Positions 56,447-64,000 of a stretch of DNA of 64,000 nt are shown piece after piece (positions within the stretch are counted from its first letter, which is position 1; every line of letters starts with the position of its first letter). The translations under genes and the position numbers were made by a program. Source of the DNA: Gammaproteobacteria bacterium. GTDB lineage: Bacteria; Pseudomonadota; Gammaproteobacteria; JAPPPA01. Below the pieces are notes generated by a model, which did no database searches, had not been told where the DNA came from, and worked only from the letters and a program-made list of their open reading frames with translations. Location: contig JAUHZK010000011.1 in assembly GCA_030425645.1 (NCBI GenBank), positions 1 through 64,000 of the forward strand, in the 5' to 3' direction.

Positions 56447-56483
56447 AAAAAGGCCGTTTATGGAGATAAGCGGCCTTTTTTTT
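56447..56483 (+). terminator. purA terminator
   Basis: GGCCGTTTAT and ATAAGCGGCC (56452-56461, 56466-56475, one T-G) flank GGAG and are followed by a run of T. It ends the long nnr-purA cluster. Confidence 0.93.
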
Positions 56484-56597
56484 GGCATGAGCGGCGCAGG
56501 ACTTCCGGGCGGTCATATTGGCTTATTGAACGGCATTTCAATTTTGGGGTTCTGGAATATTATAAATTGATATAGGGGAATCTAAGGACATAGGGGT

Positions 56598-57413
56598 ATG
56601 TCTACACGTCAATCGGCCTTCACGCTAATGGAATTATTGATTGCTAACGCGATTATCGCGGTGTTAGCAGCGTTGGCTATTCCTCAATATCAAGACTTTG
56701 TCGGTCGTGCTCAAGTGGCGGATGCGGTAGTGCTCTTAACCGCTAGCCGAGTGGACGTCGAAGAACACATCTTGGAGCGCGGCTATTTTCCCGGAAATGA
56801 AACCTTTTCCGGGCTGAGTACAGCGCGCAGCGGTCTCTATACCAGAACGCTTGACGTAACGGTTTCAGATACTTGTAGTACTGCCGGCCAGATACAGGCG
56901 ACCATGCGCCCCACGGGTGTTAGTGCCAAGATCGCAGGTCGAACCTTCCTGATTGAGCGTGATGTAGAAGGCAACTGGCGTTGTGCCCGAGGCGGTGACT
57001 CTGCATTAGCTGATAGTTATCTACCTAATTCCTGCCGAATTGATGCGGTTCCGAAGCATGAGTTCCCAATTTGCTACCGTTTTAAAACCGGTGACGAGAT
57101 GCCCCCAGGCGGTGGAGATAATAGTGTTCCTGATGAGGGTAATTTCGGCAGCGGGGGCGATGGCTCAGGCGATGGTAGTGGAACTGGTACTGGCGACGGT
57201 GGTACCGATGGTGGTGGTTCCGGTTCCGGTGCTGGCGGCGGTAGCGATGATAGCGGAAGCAGTAAGCCCAAAAGTAACAATGGCCACGGCAATAACTATG
57301 ACAGTGTTGACGTGAGTAATCCGGGTAAATCTAAGCCTTATGACCCATCAGGTAGCGTCGACGACGAAGCTGGCGGCGGTAGTAGCAACGGTGGTGGCAA
57401 AGGCAAAAAATAG
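56598..57413 (+). CDS. Type IV pilin-like protein with long Gly/Ser/Asp-rich C-terminal tail
   Basis: A 271-residue prepilin. The class III leader is MSTRQSA and cleavage is expected before Phe8 (mature start FTLMELLIANAI), with Glu at mature position 5. The -1 residue is Ala where Gly is usual. The hydrophobic helix continues to about 30, with AIPQYQDFVGRAQVADAV as in PilA. Cys93, 129, 146 and 159 are present; WRCARGG...YLPNSCR resembles the PilA disulfide region. From about 167 the chain is a hydrophilic tail dominated by Gly, Ser, Asp and Asn, ending GKGKK, which ordinary pilins lack. No pilus-assembly genes adjoin it. Role unknown. Confidence 0.75.
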   Translation: MSTRQSAFTLMELLIANAIIAVLAALAIPQYQDFVGRAQVADAVVLLTASRVDVEEHILERGYFPGNETFSGLSTARSGLYTRTLDVTVSDTCSTAGQIQATMRPTGVSAKIAGRTFLIERDVEGNWRCARGGDSALADSYLPNSCRIDAVPKHEFPICYRFKTGDEMPPGGGDNSVPDEGNFGSGGDGSGDGSGTGTGDGGTDGGGSGSGAGGGSDDSGSSKPKSNNGHGNNYDSVDVSNPGKSKPYDPSGSVDDEAGGGSSNGGGKGKK

Positions 57414-57434
57414 CCCGGCGCTGAGCAGCTTGAG

Positions 57435-57521
<87 letters not shown>

Positions 57522-57645
57522 ATAGATGGGGAGGCGTGTTACGCCTACCAAGTAGGGCGCGAACTTTACTTAGCGGCTACAAAGCTGTCAATTCGCAAAA
57601 CAGTCATTAAATGGCTTATTGAACACCGTTGCGGCTTAGCCTGCG

Positions 57646-57651
57646 TATAAT
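57646..57651 (+). promoter_or_regulatory. Candidate -10 box for rnr
   Basis: A consensus TATAAT ends seven bases before the likely rnr ATG (57659). No convincing -35 stands at 17 bp. If used, transcription would start at or beside the ATG, giving a leaderless mRNA; no Shine-Dalgarno sequence is visible. Confidence 0.35.
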
Positions 57652-57658
57652 TCATTGC

Positions 57659-60049
57659 ATGAGTCCATATAGCCGTTCCGGCAAAAAACAATCGTCTTCT
57701 GCTACTAAAAAACCTTGGTGGCTGAACAAAGATCCTATCGCCGCGGCTGAAGAGGGTAGCTTTGAGCACACCATTCCCAGCCGCCAGTTCTTGCGCCAAA
57801 TTATGGAAGAGGCGGAAGAGCCTTATACCTTTCCTGAGCTCGCTGAGTGGTTGCAAATTTCGGCCGAAGGCGCCTTAATTGGTTTAGAACGCCGTTTGGG
57901 TGCGATGTGCCGTGATGGCCAGTTACACCAAAATCGCGCTGGCGAATATGCCTTGGCAGTGAAACTGGATTTGGTGGCGGGCACTATCCATGGTCACCCA
58001 GAAGGTTTTGGTTTCTTGTTGCCCGACGAAGAGGGCGAAGACCTATTTCTCGCCAAAGAAGAAATGCGTCGCGTATTTCACGGCGACAAAGTCCTTGCAC
58101 GGATTAAAGGTAAGGACCGACGTGGCCGCTTAGAAGGCGCGATTGTGGAAGTTACCCAGCGCAATACCCAAGATGTAGTCGGCCGTTTCGTGATCGAAAA
58201 CGGCGTTAGTTACGTTGAGCCCAGTAACCCGCGTCTTATTCATTCAGTGTTGATTGAAAAAACGGATCGCGGCAACGCTATCGAAGAACAAATTGTGGTG
58301 GCGCGGATTAGTCAGCAGCCTAATCGGCGCACGATTCCGGTGGGCACCATTGCCGCGGTGCTAGGGGATGCTAGCCAGCCAGGTATGGAAACCGAAATTG
58401 CCCTGCGTAGCCACGGCATTCCTCATGAGTTTCCAAAAGCAGTATTAAAAGAAGCCAAAGCCTTCGGCGAAACCATTCCGCAAGACGCCATTAACTCGCG
58501 TAAAGATTTACGAGAAGTGCCATTAATGACGATTGATGGTGAAGATGCACGTGACTTTGACGATGCCGTCTACGCCGAACCGAATGGCAATGGATGGCGC
58601 CTCTACGTGGCGATAGCGGATGTGGCTAGTTACGTGACTCCGGGTTCTGCCCTCAATGACGAGGCCATCGAGCGTGGCACCTCGGTGTATTTCCCGAATC
58701 GGGTGGTGCCGATGTTGCCAGAGGCCTTATCCAATGGTCTTTGCTCGTTAAAGCCCGAGGTTGAGCGCTTGGCCTTGGTTTGCGAGATGAAAATCTCAGA
58801 TAAAGGTAAAGTCACCAGTGCCAAATTTTACGATGCGGTGATCCGGTCACATGCGCGCTTAACCTATAACGACGTTTGGGCGGCGCTCAGTGGTGAGGAC
58901 CCGAGGGCAGAAAAACGCCTAGCTAAGCCATTGCCGCATTTAAAAACCTTACACGCCTTATATGCAGCGCTACTAGGTGCTCGCAAGCGTCGCGGCACCG
59001 TGGACTTTGAAACGCAAGACGCGGCCTTTATGTTTGATGCCGAAGGCCGGGTGGCAGGTTTAATGCCTTATGAGCGTAACGATGCGCATAAGTTGATCGA
59101 AGAATGCATGATCGCCGCCAACGTTGAAGCCGCGCGTTATTTGCAAAAACACCAAATGGCGGCCTTGTACCGTAACCACGCCGATCCGAGCGAGGAAAAG
59201 CTAGAGCGTGTTAATGCATTCTTAGGCGGTTTAGGTTTGTCGGCGGGGTTCAGCGGCAATGTCACGCCAGCTGATTACCAAAAATTATTGAAGTCGGTGG
59301 CTGAGCGCCCAGATCGTGAGTTAATCCAAACCATGCTGTTGCGTTCAATGGCGCAAGCACGCTATGAGCCGGCTTGCGAGGGTCACTTTGGTCTTGCGCT
59401 ACAAGAGTACGCACATTTCACCTCGCCGATTCGTCGCTACCCTGACTTGCTCGTGCATCGAGCGATTAAGCATTTTGCTAATGGCGGCAAGGCCGCCGAC
59501 TACAATGCCGCGGCCGGTGATATGGAGCAGCTGGGTAAGACCTGTTCAAACCATGAGCGCCGCGCTGAAGACGCCAGCCGCGATGTGCAGTCATGGTTGA
59601 AATGTGAATATGTGCAGCAACATCTAGGCGAAAGCTTCGATGGCACAGTGTCGTCGGTAACCAATTTCGGCTTGTTTGTCATGCTGGATGCCTTGTTAGT
59701 AGAAGGCCTAGTACACGTCGCCAGCCTGAATAGTGATTATTACCACTATGATGCGGTTAGCCAGTCATTAACCGGTGAGCGCAGCGGTAAGTCATATAAG
59801 CCGGGCGACAAGGTAAAAGTCACTGTTGCTGCGGCCAACCCGCAAGAACGCAAAATTGATCTCGCGATTGAGGGTGACGAAAAGCCCGAGCCGAATCGGC
59901 GTCAACGACGCAGCAAGGCAGCGCAGGGTAAAAAATCAGCGACTAAAAAGTCGGCAGCAAAGAAACCATCCGCTAGCAAATCGGTCAAAAAGCCCAAAGC
60001 AACGGCTAATAAAGGCCCGAAACCGACTAAAAAGCGGCGTAAGCGTTAG
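57659..60049 (+). CDS. rnr: Ribonuclease R
   Basis: I start at the ATG at 57659, giving 796 residues; ten more codons upstream are open but unlike the family. Order of domains: N-terminal winged helix (about 40-110), two cold-shock domains, the RNB catalytic domain with GEDARDFDDAVYAE (metal-binding Asp cluster) and HFTSPIRRYPDLLVHRAI, an S1 domain (VTNFGLFVMLDALLVEGLVHV) and a Lys-rich tail. It degrades structured RNA 3' to 5'. rlmB lies downstream as usual, but here an OmpA-type gene is inserted between them. Confidence 0.96.
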   Translation: MSPYSRSGKKQSSSATKKPWWLNKDPIAAAEEGSFEHTIPSRQFLRQIMEEAEEPYTFPELAEWLQISAEGALIGLERRLGAMCRDGQLHQNRAGEYALAVKLDLVAGTIHGHPEGFGFLLPDEEGEDLFLAKEEMRRVFHGDKVLARIKGKDRRGRLEGAIVEVTQRNTQDVVGRFVIENGVSYVEPSNPRLIHSVLIEKTDRGNAIEEQIVVARISQQPNRRTIPVGTIAAVLGDASQPGMETEIALRSHGIPHEFPKAVLKEAKAFGETIPQDAINSRKDLREVPLMTIDGEDARDFDDAVYAEPNGNGWRLYVAIADVASYVTPGSALNDEAIERGTSVYFPNRVVPMLPEALSNGLCSLKPEVERLALVCEMKISDKGKVTSAKFYDAVIRSHARLTYNDVWAALSGEDPRAEKRLAKPLPHLKTLHALYAALLGARKRRGTVDFETQDAAFMFDAEGRVAGLMPYERNDAHKLIEECMIAANVEAARYLQKHQMAALYRNHADPSEEKLERVNAFLGGLGLSAGFSGNVTPADYQKLLKSVAERPDRELIQTMLLRSMAQARYEPACEGHFGLALQEYAHFTSPIRRYPDLLVHRAIKHFANGGKAADYNAAAGDMEQLGKTCSNHERRAEDASRDVQSWLKCEYVQQHLGESFDGTVSSVTNFGLFVMLDALLVEGLVHVASLNSDYYHYDAVSQSLTGERSGKSYKPGDKVKVTVAAANPQERKIDLAIEGDEKPEPNRRQRRSKAAQGKKSATKKSAAKKPSASKSVKKPKATANKGPKPTKKRRKR

Positions 60050-60090
60050 CCACACAGCAACAGCTAAACAATCTATTTAGGGGAAATAAA

Positions 60091-60798
60091 ATGCCTAGTA
60101 AGAAAGACTTATTCATGAAAGCCGGTATCGTCGGCTTGGCCGCCAGCATGACGGCCGCCTGTGCCATTGACGATCCTAACCGCCGTGCTAAAACGGGCGC
60201 AGCGATTGGTGCCTTAGCGGGCGCTGTATTGGGACATCAACTGGATGGCGATAAGGGCCGTTATTTTGGTGCCGTGGTTGGTGGGATTGCCGGTGGTGCT
60301 GTGGGTGGTTATATGGATGACCAGCAAGCTGAGCTAGAGCGACAGTTGGCCGCTGAACAGGCTGCTGAACTATTAAAAATTAGCCGCTTACCAGACGGTA
60401 GCCTGCGTATTGGCATTGCCAGCGAAGCTTCGTTTGATGTGAATAAATCGACGATTCGCTCTGATGCCCAGCAAACCTATAACAAGATTGCCAATGTGCT
60501 GGTGGATTACGACAAGTCTATCGTGCATATCATTGGTCACACTGATAGCACAGGTACCGCTGAACATAACCAAACACTGTCTGAAGCCCGCGCCCGTAGC
60601 GTAGCCGACAGCATGAGTTACCAAGGTGTGCCGCGTGACCGTTTACGCACCGAAGGCCGTGGCGAGTTTGAGCCGGTGGCTAGCAATGACACCGCTCAAG
60701 GCCGTACTCGTAATCGCCGTGTTGATATTGTGATCAAACCAGTTGTGCAGGGAAGCGAAGAAGAAGCTTACCGTCGTCCCGGTTTTCTTGGTCGCTAG
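60091..60798 (+). CDS. OmpA-family envelope protein with glycine-zipper region
   Basis: A 235-residue protein. The N-terminus (KKDLFMKAGIVGLAASMTAAC) resembles a signal peptide or lipoprotein signal with Cys24, though the lipobox is imperfect (T-A-A-C). Gly-rich segments TGAAIGALAGAVLGHQLDGDKG and GAVVGGIAGGAVGGY form a glycine zipper. The C-terminal half is an OmpA peptidoglycan-binding domain with HIIGHTDSTGTAEHNQTLSEARARSVA and GRTRNRRVDI. It resembles YiaD-type proteins, anchoring the outer membrane to the cell wall. It lies between rnr and rlmB, with GGGGA upstream. Confidence 0.88.
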   Translation: MPSKKDLFMKAGIVGLAASMTAACAIDDPNRRAKTGAAIGALAGAVLGHQLDGDKGRYFGAVVGGIAGGAVGGYMDDQQAELERQLAAEQAAELLKISRLPDGSLRIGIASEASFDVNKSTIRSDAQQTYNKIANVLVDYDKSIVHIIGHTDSTGTAEHNQTLSEARARSVADSMSYQGVPRDRLRTEGRGEFEPVASNDTAQGRTRNRRVDIVIKPVVQGSEEEAYRRPGFLGR

Positions 60799-60840
60799 GT
60801 CGGGCCGCTAGATCTAGATCGCTAGATTCTTGGCCGCTAG
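60793..60840 (+). repeat. Four CGCTAG repeats downstream of the OmpA-type gene
   Basis: CGCTAG occurs at 60793, 60806, 60820 and 60835, spaced 13, 14 and 15 bp. The first copy includes the stop codon, and CTAGATCTAG between the second and third is a palindrome. No role is evident; it lies in the rlmB upstream region. Confidence 0.55.
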
Positions 60841-60893
60841 GCTGTAGACAGGTAGACTGCGGCACCTTTAGCGTCACCGCAGTTTTACAAAAC

Positions 60894-61640
60894 ATGGCAG
60901 ATCTTATTTTCGGCCTGCACGCTGTGCAGGCCGTTTTACATAGTAGACCCACCGATATTCGTCGAGCCTGGGTGCTCAAAGGGCGCGATGACAGCGCTCT
61001 GCAGGGCATTCTGGAAACACTTTCCCAATACGGTGTTTCAGTAGAAGCCTGTGCCCGTCAGCGTTTGGACGACAAGGTCGAAGGCAACCACCAAGGCATC
61101 GTGGTTGAAGCGAAGTCGGCACCGGTGAAAGAGGAAGATTGGCTACTCGCTCGCTTGGAGCAGTTGCAAGCCGCTGGTGAATCGCCATTTCTCTTAGTGT
61201 TAGACCAAGTGCAAGATCCGCATAACCTAGGCGCTTGCTTGCGCTCGGCAGATGCCGTGGGAGTGCATGCCGTGGTAGCACCAAAAGATCGCTCGGCGAC
61301 ATTAACGGCGACCGCCCGCAAGGTGGCTTGTGGTGCGGCCGAAACCGTGCCCTTTGTGCAGGTGACTAATTTGGCGCGCACTTTGCGAACGCTGAAAGAG
61401 CAGCAGCTTTGGGTAGTGGGTTTAGCAGGTGAGGCCGATGCTGAGTTATGGAATACCCGTCTAGATGGGCCGCTAGCCGTCGTCATGGGTGCCGAGGGCA
61501 AAGGCCTACGACGTTTAACCCGCGAGCATTGCGACGCGATTGCCAGCCTGCCGATGCATGGTTTGGTGGATAGCCTGAATGTGTCGGTCACTACCGGCGT
61601 GGTTTTGTATGAGGCACTGCGCCAGCGGTCCACTAGTTAA
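60894..61640 (+). CDS. rlmB: 23S rRNA (guanosine-2'-O-)-methyltransferase RlmB
   Basis: A 248-residue SPOUT methyltransferase that methylates G2251 of 23S rRNA. The N-terminal substrate-binding domain starts ADLIFGLHAVQAVL. The knotted catalytic domain has DQVQDPHNLGACLRSADAVG, VMGAEGKGLRRL and SLNVSVTTGVVLYEALRQR. Length equals the E. coli enzyme (243) within a few residues. Position downstream of rnr is conserved. Confidence 0.96.
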   Translation: MADLIFGLHAVQAVLHSRPTDIRRAWVLKGRDDSALQGILETLSQYGVSVEACARQRLDDKVEGNHQGIVVEAKSAPVKEEDWLLARLEQLQAAGESPFLLVLDQVQDPHNLGACLRSADAVGVHAVVAPKDRSATLTATARKVACGAAETVPFVQVTNLARTLRTLKEQQLWVVGLAGEADAELWNTRLDGPLAVVMGAEGKGLRRLTREHCDAIASLPMHGLVDSLNVSVTTGVVLYEALRQRSTS

Positions 61641-61664
61641 ACCAAGTGATGGCTAAACCAAGCG

Positions 61665-61688
61665 AAAGCCTTATGCATTAAGGTTTTT
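61665..61688 (+). terminator. Weak rlmB terminator
   Basis: CCTTA-TGCAT-TAAGG (61669-61683), extended by flanking A/T and one G-T pair, runs into TTTTT. It immediately precedes the rpsF promoter. Confidence 0.5.
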
Positions 61689-61690
61689 GC

Positions 61691-61719
61691 TTGAATGCAG
61701 TCGCCTAAATCTGTATAGT
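61691..61719 (+). promoter_or_regulatory. Sigma-70 promoter of the rpsF operon
   Basis: TTGAAT (61691-61696) and TATAGT (61714-61719) are separated by exactly 17 bp. A GC-rich GCGCGC discriminator follows, typical of ribosomal protein promoters under stringent control. It would leave a leader of about 100 nt before rpsF, room for the S6:S18 autoregulatory structure known in other bacteria; I could not confirm that fold. Confidence 0.75.
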
Positions 61720-61826
61720 CGCGCGCTTCTGCTCATTAGGGCAGACGGATATAGCGTGTTTTGCGCCGTATCTACTCCTTACCTCACGCCATGTTGGTGG
61801 AGGTTTTTTATCCATAGGGAGCTACA

Positions 61827-62276
61827 ATGCGTCACTACGAGATTGTGTTCTTGGTTCACCCGGACCAGAGCGAGCAAGTACCTGCAATGGTTGAGCGTTA
61901 CACCGCTGCTGTTGAAGGCGACGGCGGTAAAGTACACCGCCTAGAAGATTGGGGCCGCCGTCAGTTGGCTTATCCAATCGCCAAAATCCACAAAGCCCAT
62001 TACGTCCTCATGAACGTTGAGTGCACACAAGCTGCAGTTGACGAGCTGGAAAACGCGTTCCGTTTTAACGACGCTGTTATCCGTCGCATGATCGCACGTA
62101 TGGACTCTGCTGCTACTGAAGAGTCTCCACTAGCTAAAGCTAAGGAAGAAGAAGATCGCAAGCAAGCTGAGCGTGAAGCACGTGATCGTGCTCGTGCCGA
62201 GGCTTCTCGCGCCGAGTCTGAAGCAAAAGCTGAATCTGAAGAAGCGCCGGCTGCTGAAGCCGCTGACGCTGAATAA
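61827..62276 (+). CDS. rpsF: 30S ribosomal protein S6
   Basis: A 149-residue protein beginning [20 protein letters not shown], with [24 protein letters not shown] and [11 protein letters not shown] in the usual places. It binds 16S rRNA as a pair with S18. The C-terminal tail of about 45 residues is Glu/Ala/Arg-rich and longer than in E. coli (total 131-135), where extra Glu residues are added by RimK. GGGAG lies eight bases upstream of the ATG. rpsR follows after 15 bp. Confidence 0.98.
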   Translation: MRHYEIVFLVHPDQSEQVPAMVERYTAAVEGDGGKVHRLEDWGRRQLAYPIAKIHKAHYVLMNVECTQAAVDELENAFRFNDAVIRRMIARMDSAATEESPLAKAKEEEDRKQAEREARDRARAEASRAESEAKAESEEAPAAEAADAE

Positions 62277-62291
62277 GTCTAGGAGAATCTC

Positions 62292-62519
62292 ATGGCTGCA
62301 TATTTTCGTCGTCGTAAGTTCTGCAAATTTACTGCAGAAGGCATCGAACAGATCGACTATAAAGATCTAAACCTACTTAAAGGCTACATTAGTGAAACCG
62401 GTAAAATCGTGCCTGCACGTATCACCGGCACCAGTGCTAAGTACCAGCGCCAGCTAAACACCGCGATCAAACGCGCGCGTTACCTTGCGCTATTGCCTTA
62501 CACCGACCGTCACCAATAG
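62292..62519 (+). CDS. rpsR: 30S ribosomal protein S18
   Basis: The 75-residue basic protein matches S18 end to end: [42 protein letters not shown], and [19 protein letters not shown]. It pairs with S6 on the platform of the 30S subunit. A long hairpin follows the stop, separating it from DUF2232 and rplI. Confidence 0.98.
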   Translation: MAAYFRRRKFCKFTAEGIEQIDYKDLNLLKGYISETGKIVPARITGTSAKYQRQLNTAIKRARYLALLPYTDRHQ

Positions 62520-62533
62520 GCGACTGGATAGGT

Positions 62534-62583
62534 ACACGCTATGTCGAGCTTGAGTTTGTTGCTCGGCATAGCGTGTAGGTTTT
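62534..62583 (+). terminator. Long hairpin after rpsR
   Basis: ACACGCTATG-T-CGAGC (62534-62549) pairs with GCTCG-G-CATAGCGTGT (62561-62576) over 16 bp with one T-G, loop 11 nt. AGGTTTT follows, a weak T-tract. It could attenuate or process the transcript between rpsR and the DUF2232-rplI part of the operon. Confidence 0.6.
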
Positions 62584-62640
62584 AAACAAACTCAATCCCC
62601 ACATTAGCCCGCAAAGCGCCACCGTTCGAGCATCGTCATT

Positions 62641-63579
62641 ATGAAGTTTTTGGCAGAACTCGCACTGAAGGGCCCCGGTCAGGCCATTGGTTTGATTGTG
62701 GCACTGGCTTTACTCGGCCTAATGTTACCGCCGACCGCTATTTTGAGCTCAGCTGTGGCTGGCCTAGTGTGTTTGCAGGCGGATGCTAAGAATGCCTCTT
62801 TGGTGATTGTAGCCAGCGCTTTGCTAGCGTCAGTTTTGGGTGCGTTTTTAGCGGCCATGCCTTTGTTGGGCGTGGTGATGGCAATGGTGCTTTGGGCGCC
62901 AGTGGCGGCCACTGCGATGTGGTTGCGTCGTAGCGGTAGCTTATCGCAGGCCATGTTAATGGCGGCTTTGTTTGGTGTTGGCGTAGTGCTGGTATTGGAC
63001 TCAGCAGTGGCAGATTTTGATGCCGCGTGGCGAAGCTTGATTGAAGAAATGCTGGCAAACCCTGAAACCTTAGGCGTGCCGCAAACCGATCTAAGCCAGC
63101 TACAACAGAATTTAGAAAAGCTTGGGCCGTTGTTGCCGGGATTATTGGGCATGTCAATCATGCTCACTTTGCAACTAGCGCTGGTTATCGCGCGCTGGAT
63201 GCAATCTCAGCTACTGAAAGTAGGCGCTTTTGGTGCTGAATATAGACAGTTAAGTATTGGCCGTTTGCCTACTTTGCTAATCGCTGCCGTGTTGGCAGCG
63301 GCATTGTTAAGCAACGCCACCTTATGGCAGTCAATGGCACTCGTTGTCGGTTGGCTGCCGGTCACACAAGGCATTGCCATTATGCATGCCTTCTGTGGCC
63401 GTCCCGGTTTTAGCCAAGGCAAACCGCTATTGGTTTTGGGCTGGGTGTTATTGATTTTCTTGCCACATTTTGTGGTGTTGTTAGCGGCTTTGGGCGCCGT
63501 TGATAATTGGCTTGAGTTCCGTCAGCGCTGGGTGACAAACCCGGCTGAAGGTAACGACAGCCAAGATTCTGAAAAGTGA
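62641..63579 (+). CDS. DUF2232 membrane protein
   Basis: A 312-residue polytopic protein with about eight hydrophobic segments, including AIGLIVALALLGLMLPPTAIL, LLPGLLGMSIMLTLQLALVIARW and ILAVLAAALLSNATLW-type helices. The block RWMQSQLLKVGAFGAEYRQLSIGRLP is typical of DUF2232 proteins that lie between rpsR and rplI in many gammaproteobacteria. Function unknown. It is 31 bp upstream of rplI. Confidence 0.85.
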   Translation: MKFLAELALKGPGQAIGLIVALALLGLMLPPTAILSSAVAGLVCLQADAKNASLVIVASALLASVLGAFLAAMPLLGVVMAMVLWAPVAATAMWLRRSGSLSQAMLMAALFGVGVVLVLDSAVADFDAAWRSLIEEMLANPETLGVPQTDLSQLQQNLEKLGPLLPGLLGMSIMLTLQLALVIARWMQSQLLKVGAFGAEYRQLSIGRLPTLLIAAVLAAALLSNATLWQSMALVVGWLPVTQGIAIMHAFCGRPGFSQGKPLLVLGWVLLIFLPHFVVLLAALGAVDNWLEFRQRWVTNPAEGNDSQDSEK

Positions 63580-63610
63580 GCCCTAACTCTATCTATTTGA
63601 GGACAAAGCA

Positions 63611-64000
63611 ATGAATGTAATTTTGTTAGAAAAAATCGAAAACCTAGGCAACTTGGGTGATCAGGTAACAGTAAAAGCAGGTTACGGCCGTAACTTCCTA
63701 TTGCCACAAGGTAAAGCCTTGCCTGCTACCGAAGCTAACGTAGCTGAGTTTGAAGCACGTCGCGCTGAGCTTGAGCAACGTGCTGCTGACGCTATGACAC
63801 GTGCTCAAGCGCGTGCGGCTGAGATGGTTGAGCTAACCGTACAGATTGAAGCTAACGCTGGCCCGGGTGGCAAGCTGTTCGGTTCTGTTGGTCCTGCTGA
63901 AGTAGCTAAGGCACTGACTGACGCTGGTGTTAGCGTTGAGAAGGCTGAAGTACGTATGCCTGAAGGCCCAATCCGCGCCATCGGCGAAGTGGTTGTGGGT
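63611..64000 (+). CDS. rplI: 50S ribosomal protein L9 (partial, cut by window end)
   Basis: The first 130 codons are present. The N-domain reads [20 protein letters not shown], then [15 protein letters not shown], the standard L9 start. A long connecting helix ([17 protein letters not shown]) leads to the C-domain beginning GGKLFGSVG. About 18-20 residues should remain beyond the window. L9 binds domain V of 23S rRNA near the L1 stalk. Confidence 0.98.
   Translation, partial: MNVILLEKIENLGNLGDQVTVKAGYGRNFLLPQGKALPATEANVAEFEARRAELEQRAADAMTRAQARAAEMVELTVQIEANAGPGGKLFGSVGPAEVAKALTDAGVSVEKAEVRMPEGPIRAIGEVVVG

Noticed and set aside
57074-57292. Proline/serine-rich minus-strand frame in the pilin tail
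   Set aside because: It is the reverse reading of Gly/Ser codons in the tail and has no start context.
61687-61944. 85-codon frame over the rpsF leader and start
   Set aside because: It overlaps the rpsF promoter and runs out of frame with the conserved S6 coding sequence.

Overview
The window is chromosomal core DNA of a gammaproteobacterium. The orders valS-holC-pepA / lptFG, nnr-tsaE-amiB-mutL-miaA-hfq-hflX-hflK-hflC-DUF2065-hisZ-purA and rnr-...-rlmB-rpsF-rpsR-DUF2232-rplI are characteristic of that class. MutL keeps an endonuclease motif, which fits a lineage without the Dam/MutH system. An Oceanospirillales/Cellvibrionales-type marine bacterium is my best guess, from gene order only; genus cannot be told. 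Coding density is high and there are no rRNA operons, CRISPR arrays or prophage.

Layout. 1-548: the 3' end of an IS3-type transposase abuts an AT-richer truncated reading frame, the only clearly foreign piece. 549-14417: mostly minus-strand housekeeping and accessory genes (GST, NIP-like aquaporin, membrane protein with a spermidine-synthase-like domain, RmuC, NUC1-type nuclease, DoxX, HtrA protease, tandem DsbA/HCCA-type protein, acyl-CoA dehydrogenase, Ppx/GppA), with a VOC protein and a 5'-nucleotidase on the plus strand. 14469-17093: pepN.

17146-28141 is a phosphate-starvation island: phoB-phoR, pstS-porin, pstC-pstA-pstB-phoU, then a glycerophosphodiester phosphodiesterase. Pho-box-like tandem 7-mers with 11-bp spacing lie in front of phoB, pstS, pstC and the phosphodiesterase, and terminators separate the units, so PhoB probably drives each unit on its own. 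Together the genes would sense phosphate, admit it through the outer membrane, import it with the Pst ABC transporter and release it from phosphodiesters.

28171-41587: an unknown outer-membrane protein, valS-holC-pepA, lptF-lptG (LPS export), an RDD protein, pcnB-folK-panB-panC and panD (folate and pantothenate synthesis, RNA polyadenylation). 41666-42200 is a gene-free, very large imperfect inverted repeat with nested hairpins. 42223-56427: queG, then the long nnr...purA supercluster. 56598-57413 is an orphan type IV pilin-like gene with an unusual Gly/Ser/Asp tail, followed by a minus-strand tRNA-Leu(CAG). 57659-64000: rnr, an OmpA-type envelope protein, rlmB and the rpsF-rpsR-DUF2232-rplI ribosomal cluster, which runs off the window.

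Start codons were moved inward from the longest open frame where a ribosome binding site, signal peptide or family length favoured it; this is stated in each entry. All homology calls are from reading the sequence and memory of families, with no database search.
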